A stretch of DNA of 41,339 bases from Eubacterium sp. (GTDB lineage: Bacteria > Bacillota > Clostridia > Lachnospirales > Lachnospiraceae), in contig JAFRHL010000019.1 of the NCBI GenBank assembly GCA_017433295.1, positions 1 to 41,339 of the forward strand. The letters run 5' to 3'. Shown one piece after another: positions 35,333 through 41,339 of this stretch. The position numbers were made by a program, and so were the translations under genes. Within the stretch, counting starts at the first letter, position 1, and every line of letters begins with the position of its first letter. The notes beneath the pieces were generated by a model. The model was not told where the DNA came from, searched no databases, and saw only the letters and a program-made list of their open reading frames with translations.

Positions 35333-35423
35333 AAATGTATCCTCCATCCGGTACCGGTTCATACCGGTCACATATTTAACCGCTGTACATATACAGATCC
35401 GGTCATACTCAGCTTATACACTT

Positions 35424-35452
35424 ATGATACAATTATTCAGAATGATTAGCAA
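35424..35452 (-). promoter_or_regulatory. Promoter of the zinc-ribbon/DUF815 operon
   Basis: On the minus strand TTGCTA (35452-35447), 17 bases, TATCAT (35429-35424). The leader to the ATG is about 85 bases. Confidence 0.55.
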
Positions 35453-35468
35453 GGAAATAATTTTTTAA

Positions 35469-36653
35469 TTATCCGATATAGCGAAGGGCATCAATGGGTT
35501 TCTTCCTGGCAGCTTTATTTGCCGGATACAGACCGAACACCAAACCCACAAACATGGAAAAAGCCACTGCGATGATTACAATATTTACTGACAGATGATA
35601 GCTTACATTTCCCACCTGGTTGATGATCAGCATGGCCGCTCCGGACAAAACAATCCCCACAGCGCAGCCTAAAAGACTGATAATGAAGGCCTCGATAAGG
35701 AACTGAAGCATAATGGTCCCCCGGCTGGCGCCGATGGCCTTCCTGATGCCGATCTCCCTGGTCCGCTCCGTCACGGAAACCAGCATGATATTCATGATCC
35801 CTATGCCCCCCACCAGCAGGGAGATTCCGGCGATGCCACCAAGAAGCATGGTCATGGTCCCGTTTACATCTTCCATGACTTCCAGCACAGAGGACTGATT
35901 GATCAGCTTATAAGCATCCTCATCATTCTCAAAACGGGAAAGAAGCCAGGTCTTTAAAGCAGTTTCTGCCTGATCCATGGATTCTTCACTGGCAGAGGAA
36001 ACATAAAACCTGGTGATATTGGAGGAGAGACCGGTACCGGTCCTGATAAGGGTGGTAAAGGGAATATAAACATCATAGGTTTCCTCCATCATGGCGGACA
36101 TGGTGTTTGTTTCCTCTTTCAGGACACCGATGATCTGGTAGTCCATCCCATTTAAGGTTATATTCTGTCCCACCACATTGACATTGCCGAAAAATTCTTC
36201 AGCGGTGGTGCTGCTGACCACCGCCACCATGCTGTGGTTGCTAAGATCCACTGATTTCAGGAAACGTCCTGCTGCCAGAGATTTATTCTGTATGGTAAAA
36301 AGATCCCCGGTGGTGCCGTAAACTGTAGCTGTCTCCTCGTCATCTCCGGACTGATTGATCACCATGGAGCTTTGGGAAACCGGTGCAACAAGGGCCAGGG
36401 ACTCCTCCCCGGCCAGGTCTTTTAAGTCATCCAGCCGGACGGGCTTGCCCTTATCATCACTGATGCTGACGGAAAACAAGTTGGAACCCAGGCTGCTGAT
36501 GGATTCTGTCACGGAATCGGATGCGCTTGAAGTGATGGAGACAAGGACCACCAGGGTAAAAACACCAATGATAATGCCCAGCATGGTCAGAAAGGATCTC
36601 ATTTTATTGGCCACTATGGATTTCCAGGCCATCCTGGCCGACTGAAGGATCAT
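35469..36653 (-). CDS. MacB-like ABC transporter permease
   Basis: This 394-residue FtsX-type permease has an N-terminal helix (SIVANKMRSFLTMLGIIIGVFTLVVLV), a large extracytoplasmic MacB domain with VVSSTTAEEFFG, and three C-terminal helices. The C-terminal cytoplasmic loop has RTREIGIRKAIGASR, typical of this family. It works with the ATPase and adaptor genes just upstream to export peptides or toxic compounds. The start ATG at 36653 follows GGGAGGTGG by 4 bases and overlaps the ATPase stop as ATGA. An earlier ATG lies within the ribosome site. Confidence 0.93.
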   Translation of the reverse strand: MILQSARMAWKSIVANKMRSFLTMLGIIIGVFTLVVLVSITSSASDSVTESISSLGSNLFSVSISDDKGKPVRLDDLKDLAGEESLALVAPVSQSSMVINQSGDDEETATVYGTTGDLFTIQNKSLAAGRFLKSVDLSNHSMVAVVSSTTAEEFFGNVNVVGQNITLNGMDYQIIGVLKEETNTMSAMMEETYDVYIPFTTLIRTGTGLSSNITRFYVSSASEESMDQAETALKTWLLSRFENDEDAYKLINQSSVLEVMEDVNGTMTMLLGGIAGISLLVGGIGIMNIMLVSVTERTREIGIRKAIGASRGTIMLQFLIEAFIISLLGCAVGIVLSGAAMLIINQVGNVSYHLSVNIVIIAVAFSMFVGLVFGLYPANKAARKKPIDALRYIG

Positions 36654-37333
36654 ATTGCCACCTCCCATGCATGCCCGTCTTTTATCCGTATCTTCCGCTG
36701 GGCCTGGTCAGCCACCCATTCATCGTGGGTGATGAGTACAATGGTATTTCCCTGTCCATGCAGCTCATGAAAGAGCTGCATGATCTCCTGTCCGGTGGAG
36801 GAATCCAGATTGCCCGTGGGTTCATCCGCCAGTAAAATGGACGGTCCGGAAGCCAGGGCCCTGGCAATGGCGACTCTCTGCTGCTGGCCGCCGGAAAGCT
36901 CCGTAGGCTTATGGTCCGCCCTATTTGCGAGCTTCACCCTTTCAAGGGCCTCCCTCACCCTGGATTTACGTTCCTTTTTCCCCACCAGCTGGTAGATCAG
37001 GGGTAATTCCACATTTTCCCCGGCGGTCAGGTTCCCGATCAGGTTAAAATTCTGAAAGATAAATCCGATCTTCTTATTGCGGATACGGGCCAGCTGTTTT
37101 TCCGAATACTCTTCGATTAGCTGTCCTTCCAGATAATACCTGCCTTCATCCAGTGTATCCAGGCAGCCGATAATATTCATCATGGTGGATTTTCCGCTGC
37201 CGGAGGGCCCGATAATACTGACAAACTCCCCTTTACTGATGGAAAGGCTGGCGTGGTCAAGGGCTCTTACCTCATTGTCTCCGATCCGGTAGATTTTAGA
37301 GACATCCTCAAGGAGGATCATTTTTTCTGACAT
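36650..37333 (-). CDS. ABC transporter ATP-binding protein (MacB/LolD type)
   Basis: This is a 227-residue ATPase with all ABC motifs: Walker [10 protein letters not shown] (42-50), Q-loop [20 protein letters not shown], signature LSGGQQQR (146-153), Walker [14 protein letters not shown] (166-178), and the switch His in LITHD. The sequence matches the LolD/MacB group. GGAGGTGATC lies just before the start, and the start overlaps the adaptor stop (TGATG), so the three genes are translationally coupled. Confidence 0.95.
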   Translation of the reverse strand: MSEKMILLEDVSKIYRIGDNEVRALDHASLSISKGEFVSIIGPSGSGKSTMMNIIGCLDTLDEGRYYLEGQLIEEYSEKQLARIRNKKIGFIFQNFNLIGNLTAGENVELPLIYQLVGKKERKSRVREALERVKLANRADHKPTELSGGQQQRVAIARALASGPSILLADEPTGNLDSSTGQEIMQLFHELHGQGNTIVLITHDEWVADQAQRKIRIKDGHAWEVAI

Positions 37334-39360
37334 CAGTGATCACCTCCGCCATTTCCTCCGGGCCCTCCGCTGTTATTTCCGCCACCGGAAGGAGGACCAT
37401 CATTACCGTTTCCGAAATTACCGTCCGGCCTTTCTCCGGGGCCTCCCGGTCCCTGCTGCATCATTAAGTCCCTCATATTCTGGGAATCTTCGTTTGAAAC
37501 AAGTTGATAGTAAACTGTGTCACCTTCCGATAATCCGCTTTTGACCTCCACATTTGTACCGTCAGAAAGCCCTGTCTCAATCTCGGTCCGGCCGGACAGG
37601 CTCCCGTCCTTATCCCGGCTGGTATAGACGAACTGTTTTTCTCCCTGCTCCTGAACTGCCGCAACCGGTATCAGCAGCGCATTTTCAGCACTGTCAGTAA
37701 CAATTACCACTGAAGCACTCATTCCGTCCATCATATTATCATCTCTGGGCACTGTAATCTCCACATCATATTTTGTGTTACCGTTACTTGCGGTGGCTGT
37801 AGAGGAGATTTTTGAAATAGTTCCTTCAAAAACCTGATCCTCCAGTGCATCCAGAGTCACTTTGGCCGTTTGTCCCTTCTCAATGGATAATATATCCAGC
37901 TCATCGATGCTCACCGTAACGGATACATTTTGCATGGTATTGATAGAAAATGCAGCCCCTTTATAAGTTCCGTAGAATTCTGTCGTGCCCTGACTTGAAT
38001 CTGAAGAAGAACCTGAGGAGGAAGCGGAAGAAGACATACCTCCCCCGAATCCTGACCCCGGATTTTGTGTACCTTTCCCGTTCTGGTTCGTATTAGTCTG
38101 TCCGTCTGTCTGGGAACTCCCGCTTTGATTGCCGGAAGCAGCGTCTGTATTCGATGAAGTTGATGAATCAGCTGCTCCTGATGAATCAGTAGTGCCTGAC
38201 GAGTTACTGCTGCCTGACGAGTTACTGCTGCCTGACGAATTGGCGCCGGCTGTTGAATCAGTACCGCCTGACGAATTGCTGCTGTCTGATGAAATGTTGC
38301 TATCTGACGAATTGCTGCTGCCTGACGAATTGGCGCCGGCTGTTGAATCGGTACTGACTGAGGGATCGGTACCGACCGATGGATCGCTGCCGCCTGATTG
38401 GTTACTGCCGCCTGAGGACGAGGCTCCCGTGTCTCCATTACCTTCATCTGCAACAGTCTTATCAGTATCTTTATCTTTCTCTGTTTCCGGAGCATTTGCA
38501 TCGGAGGGAGCCGAATTGCCATTATCCGCTGCGGACATTGACATCAGGGTTGCCGTGGGCCTTGAGCCGGAACTGGACATCAAGGTGGTTGCGGACGTTC
38601 CGCCAGAAACCGACATCAGAGTCGCCATGGACCTGGTGCCAGAAATTGATGTGTTCACAGCAGAAACTGAGGACGACCCGGAAGCGGTACTTCCTGAATT
38701 CGAACCCGATCCTGAAGAACCCGACCCGGAAGAATCGGAATCTGTCTGGTCAGTATCAGAAGAGCTGCCTGAGCTGGTCTGGGTATTGCTGGTCTCACTT
38801 CCTTCAGAGACATAGACTGCGGTAATGATTCCATCAGCGGTTGCCTTGATCACAGGGTTTTTATACAGCTTTTCAAGGGCAGTGATCCTCTTTTTGGCAT
38901 CCTGGATCTCCCCATTGATCTTCTCGATTTCCAGGTCTGAAAGATCATCGTCATCCAACTGGTCTTCCAGATCCTCTTTCGTCTCTTTTGCCTCAATTAA
39001 CTCACTTACCACAGATGTTTTATCTAATCTGGCAAGAATATCTCCCTTCTTTACCTCATCTCCCTTTTCCACCTGGACACTGCTGACCAGGACTCCTGTG
39101 GATACTACCACATCTGTTACATCATCCATGGAAATGTTACCGGTGGCAGAAACCGTGCTGTCAATGCTGCCGGTGCTGACCTCATAGGATTGAGCCAGGG
39201 TATCTGAGGCTTTCTTTTTGGAAGAGAAAACACTTCTGGCAAAAAGGCCTGCCAGACAAATGATGGCAGCCAGAAGTGCCCCTGCCGCCATGAGCTTTCT
39301 CTTTTTTATTTTTCCGGTTCTCCCGGAAATACCTTCCCTGAATTTTTTTAACTGTCCCAT
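37333..39360 (-). CDS. HlyD/MacA-type adaptor with a large Ser/Gly-rich insert
   Basis: This is the 675-residue adaptor of the export system. It has one N-terminal helix, then the first lipoyl half (SVQVEKGDEVKKGDILARLD), a short alpha-hairpin coiled coil (about 115-170), and the start of the second lipoyl half (ATADGIITAVYVSEGSET). About 270 residues of Ser/Gly/Thr/Asp-rich sequence then interrupt the domain before the second half resumes (FSINTMQNVSVTVSIDELD). A beta-barrel and a Gly/Pro-rich tail end the protein. The insert contains three copies of a short ATLMS-type motif and a DNA tandem repeat. I start at 39360, with AGGAGG 5 bases upstream. Confidence 0.88.
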   Translation of the reverse strand: MGQLKKFREGISGRTGKIKKRKLMAAGALLAAIICLAGLFARSVFSSKKKASDTLAQSYEVSTGSIDSTVSATGNISMDDVTDVVVSTGVLVSSVQVEKGDEVKKGDILARLDKTSVVSELIEAKETKEDLEDQLDDDDLSDLEIEKINGEIQDAKKRITALEKLYKNPVIKATADGIITAVYVSEGSETSNTQTSSGSSSDTDQTDSDSSGSGSSGSGSNSGSTASGSSSVSAVNTSISGTRSMATLMSVSGGTSATTLMSSSGSRPTATLMSMSAADNGNSAPSDANAPETEKDKDTDKTVADEGNGDTGASSSGGSNQSGGSDPSVGTDPSVSTDSTAGANSSGSSNSSDSNISSDSSNSSGGTDSTAGANSSGSSNSSGSSNSSGTTDSSGAADSSTSSNTDAASGNQSGSSQTDGQTNTNQNGKGTQNPGSGFGGGMSSSASSSGSSSDSSQGTTEFYGTYKGAAFSINTMQNVSVTVSIDELDILSIEKGQTAKVTLDALEDQVFEGTISKISSTATASNGNTKYDVEITVPRDDNMMDGMSASVVIVTDSAENALLIPVAAVQEQGEKQFVYTSRDKDGSLSGRTEIETGLSDGTNVEVKSGLSEGDTVYYQLVSNEDSQNMRDLMMQQGPGGPGERPDGNFGNGNDGPPSGGGNNSGGPGGNGGGDH
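38226..38349 (-). repeat. Direct repeat within the adaptor insert
   Basis: A 34-base segment occurs at 38226-38259 and again at 38316-38349, 90 bases (30 codons) apart. Both copies encode TDSTAGANSSGSS. Flanking related copies make this part of a degenerate minisatellite-like block. Confidence 0.75.
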
Positions 39361-39487
39361 AGTTTCCTCCTGTCCATACTTCTTGTAATACATTTGCCAA
39401 AACTCTTCAAACCATACAGCAACGTGGATTTTTAATAAATATGAACCAGATTAAGGAAATAATGTGAACAATTTATGAATATTTATT

Positions 39488-39530
39488 AAAAAAAATGTGT
39501 GGCTGTCCACCTTATGGGGCAGCCGCACAT
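39488..39530 (-). terminator. Terminator of the DUF4349 gene
   Basis: On the minus strand a stem of ATGTGCGGCTGCC against GGACAGCCACACAT, followed by eight T. It lies 49 bases after the DUF4349 stop and before the adaptor gene. Confidence 0.85.
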
Positions 39531-39578
39531 TTATGGTCGATATTCACGGGTCTCTATTTATGTTCATTCTTTCAAAAA

Positions 39579-40802
39579 CTATTCCTTATGGGAATCCGGA
39601 TCCTCCTTTGTGTCTTCATCTGTCCCGTCCGCCTGATTTTCCTTCTTTCCTTTGCCAAATCTGAATCTTCCTTTTTTCTCCTTTTTATCATTTCCGGCTG
39701 ATTCATTTCCTGAACTGGCAATTCTCCTTCTTTCCTCTTTCTTAATCCTCCGATGTTCGGCAAACCTGCGGCGAAGGGGTCTTGTGACAAACCAGATCAG
39801 GCCAAATACCAGGGCAAAAGGTAAGAGCCTGATGATCAGGAAGAGCAATCCTTCCATGAAGGAGAGAAATCCGCTCCAGGACTCCTCCAGAGTGTTATTG
39901 AGCCTTTCGATAAATGTATTGGTCTTCTTGCCCTCTGGAGCCTGTTTATATTCCAGAACCTCTCTGATGGTCATGGTCACTGTAGAATAAGCCACTTCAG
40001 TATCCATGGTGCTTAACCTGGTCTTATACTGGTTAAGCTGGGTCTGTACCTCCGTAAGCCTTTTTTCCACCGTGATCATCTCATCTATGGTCTTCGCCTC
40101 GTCCATCATCTTCATCAGCCTTTTTTCCTGGATCTTCAGGGACTCAATGGTCGCCTGGGTATCATAATAGGTTCTGCTGATGTTGGTCACATCCATGGAC
40201 TTATTCGTCATTTTCCCTTTGCCGTCAAGAGCCTTCAGGAAAGCCTGATAATCTTTAGCCGGAACCTTCACCACAATGGTACATTCCATGGTTCCTGATG
40301 TCTTCTGATGGCCGTCTATGTACCAGCCGGAATCATTATCATACTCATTCTGGCTTTCAATAATTCCAGAAAACTCTCTGATCTGCTTTTCGATCTCCTC
40401 CATGGTTTCCTTATAGGATGTTGTCTCAATAGTAAGATTACAAGTATAAACCAGTTTTTCTTCTTTTTTCTCTTTCTTTGTATCGGCAGCTGCCCCTGTG
40501 GTCCCATCCTGGCTGGTTTCCGTCTCCTGGCCATCTGCCTGGGGCTGGTCCCCGGAAGCCTCCAGCTTCTGCTGTCCCGGCTCCGCCTGCAAAGCTTCTG
40601 CAGACTCAGCCTCTTCGGCTTCAAAGCCCTGATCCCCCGATGCCGCCTTATAGCTTCCTCCGGAATCATTGGAATCGACCTGATAGCTGTCATAATCCGC
40701 AGACCGGGATTCTCTGTTTCCGGACAAATTTGAACCGGAACAGCCGGTTAACATGGCAAGAACAACTGATATCATTACTGCCAGCCTGAAATATCTTTTC
40801 AT
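39579..40802 (-). CDS. DUF4349 lipoprotein
   Basis: This 407-residue protein has a lipoprotein signal (AMLTGC, Cys21) and an acidic Gln/Glu/Ser-rich region (about 25-110). The DUF4349 domain follows (about 115-330), with LVYTCNLTIETTSYKETMEEIEKQI, a coiled coil at about 215-265, and YSTVTMTIRE. One C-terminal helix (LLPFALVFGLIWFVT) and a basic tail end it. DUF4349 proteins are membrane-anchored and their function is unknown. A good GGAGGTG site sits 5 bases before the ATG. The export operon starts downstream, after a terminator, so the two are separate transcription units. Confidence 0.88.
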   Translation of the reverse strand: MKRYFRLAVMISVVLAMLTGCSGSNLSGNRESRSADYDSYQVDSNDSGGSYKAASGDQGFEAEEAESAEALQAEPGQQKLEASGDQPQADGQETETSQDGTTGAAADTKKEKKEEKLVYTCNLTIETTSYKETMEEIEKQIREFSGIIESQNEYDNDSGWYIDGHQKTSGTMECTIVVKVPAKDYQAFLKALDGKGKMTNKSMDVTNISRTYYDTQATIESLKIQEKRLMKMMDEAKTIDEMITVEKRLTEVQTQLNQYKTRLSTMDTEVAYSTVTMTIREVLEYKQAPEGKKTNTFIERLNNTLEESWSGFLSFMEGLLFLIIRLLPFALVFGLIWFVTRPLRRRFAEHRRIKKEERRRIASSGNESAGNDKKEKKGRFRFGKGKKENQADGTDEDTKEDPDSHKE

Positions 40803-41056
40803 AATTACACCTCCAAAAATACAAAAACCTGTTCATCAGATTCCGATAAAATGATTATCCTTTATAAGATAAACAACGGAACCAGAGGAAATGTTGCACC
40901 AACAGATATATAGTTAATCCTTAAGCCTTTATGAATAACCGAGGATTTCCGCTTATCTTCCTAAAAAAGTCTTTATAACATCTTCTCGCTCACTATTCCA
41001 TCTCTTATTTCTCGGTGAATTTACAAGGACCTTAATACGGGCTCTTTTACATTTTT
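40803..41056. other. Leader or spacer upstream of the DUF4349 gene
   Basis: AT-rich sequence without a gene. A TGT-TATAAA box on the minus strand at about 40973-40978 may be a promoter close to DUF4349, but its -35 is poor. No repeat was seen. Confidence 0.35.
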
Positions 41057-41125
41057 AAAACCGCCATCCTTCGGCAACAGGATGACGGCAAAGACCATAG
41101 CCCCGAAGGATACTATAGTACGTTC
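41057..41125 (-). ncRNA. Two-hairpin RNA ending in a terminator-like stem
   Basis: Minus strand, 5' to 3'. Hairpin 1 is ACTATAG/CTATGGT (41119-41094), with a 12-base loop containing TCCTTCGG. Hairpin 2 is CCGTCATCC/GGATGGCGG (41088-41061), followed by TTTT. The loop sequence TCCTTCGG is complementary to CCGAAGGA in hairpin 2, so the two folds can compete or form a pseudoknot. Each stem has one G-U pair on the minus strand where the plus strand would have an A-C mismatch. I do not recognise a known class. Confidence 0.5.
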
Positions 41126-41131
41126 TTAATG

Positions 41132-41160
41132 ATTATAACATCCTCCGGAGCACCTGGCAA
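41132..41160 (-). promoter_or_regulatory. Near-consensus promoter for the two-hairpin RNA
   Basis: On the minus strand TTGCCA (41160-41155), 17 bases, TATAAT (41137-41132), with an extended TG. This is the best sigma-A match in the window. The predicted start is near 41125. Confidence 0.75.
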
Positions 41161-41168
41161 TTGCCAGG
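41153..41168. promoter_or_regulatory. Perfect 16-base palindrome over the -35 box
   Basis: CCTGGCAATTGCCAGG is fully self-complementary and covers the -35 element. It could be a repressor operator; on the plus strand it is followed by T-rich sequence and could alternatively act as a weak terminator. Confidence 0.5.
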
Positions 41169-41232
41169 CCTTATTTTTATACCCATTTTTGCGCTGGCGG
41201 TTACTGTTCAGACATCCAATATATTCAAAAAA

Positions 41233-41339
41233 TTATGTCATGTACGGTTGAATGAATGGATCTGTCTTTAAAGATGACCGGACAGAGAGTTCATCGCAAA
41301 CCCCGACCCACTTCACTGAGCTAATTGCTAACTCCGACT
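41233..41339 (-). CDS. Possible 3' end of a gene entering from the right edge
   Basis: One frame is open from the window edge for 34 codons to a TAA at 41233-41235, beginning SELAISSVKWVGVCDELSV. The family is not recognised, and 34 codons could be open by chance. Confidence 0.25.
   Translation of the reverse strand, partial: SELAISSVKWVGVCDELSVRSSLKTDPFIQPYMT

Noticed and set aside
38129-38815. Long plus-strand open frame opposite the adaptor insert
   Set aside because: It is the antisense of the Ser/Asp-rich repeat region, has only low-complexity Leu/Pro/Asp/Glu repeats, and no ribosome site. The minus-strand frame is clearly coding.
41057-41111. Class I cyclic di-GMP riboswitch on the plus strand (GACGGCAAAG resembles GACGCAAAGCC)
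   Set aside because: The other conserved parts (GGCAAAC, GAAA tetraloop, receptor segment) are absent, and wobble pairs indicate the RNA is on the minus strand.
1-41339. Mobile elements, prophage, CRISPR, rRNA or tRNA genes
   Set aside because: No transposase, integrase, repeat-spacer array or tRNA/rRNA-like sequence was seen; the partial frame at the right edge is too short to call a transposase.

Overview
The window looks like chromosomal DNA from an endospore-forming Clostridia bacterium, most likely a Lachnospiraceae-type Firmicute. Three things point there: AGGAGG-type ribosome binding sites before almost every gene; spore genes (a SipL-like SPOCS/LysM protein, a CotS-family coat protein, a GerA-type germinant receptor, a BofA-like protein); and a Gram-positive tad pilus locus with Flp1, DUF5702 and FHA proteins. 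I found no rRNA, tRNA, CRISPR array, insertion sequence or prophage. The genus is not determined.

Layout. (1) 1-3388: start of etfB, a chorismate mutase/shikimate kinase fusion, a Gfo/Idh/MocA oxidoreductase and a divergent nitroreductase. (2) 3378-6872: one reading frame carrying the A, B and C parts of a spore germinant receptor. (3) 7037-13329: ispE and a GntR regulator (overlapping), then sipL and a PrcB-like lipoprotein on the other strand, then cca and cotS. (4) 13458-17227: dnaX, ybaB, recR and pfkA, closed by a strong hairpin. (5) 27520 down to 17359, minus strand: a tad-type pilus operon of ten genes behind a good promoter (TadZ-like, TadA, TadB, TadC, Flp, DUF5702, two TadE-like proteins, FHA, rhomboid). 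(6) 27742-31337: divergent bofA, whose 3' end overlaps a convergent YfhO-family membrane protein, and a GT2 glycosyltransferase. (7) 35332 down to 31685: zinc-ribbon membrane protein, small membrane-anchored protein, an unrecognised protein and a DUF815 AAA+ ATPase, followed by a structured intergenic region with a possible small RNA. (8) 39360 down to 35469: a MacA/MacB-like ABC export system whose adaptor has a very large Ser/Gly-rich insert. (9) 40802 down to 39579: DUF4349 lipoprotein. (10) 40803-41339: a near-consensus promoter over a perfect palindrome, followed by a short two-hairpin RNA ending in a terminator, and possibly the 3' end of another gene.

The most unusual items are the single-chain germinant receptor with a shortened C part; the tad locus with several atypical components (a TadZ without a P-loop, a TadC with a large extracytoplasmic insert, a TadE with two Cys/His knuckles); a terminator for the YfhO gene that lies inside the bofA coding sequence; and two small structured RNAs (41057-41125 and about 31505-31650) whose G-U wobbles indicate the minus strand is the RNA. 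I did not recognise either RNA as a known class. Family assignments come from reading the sequence; no database search was run.
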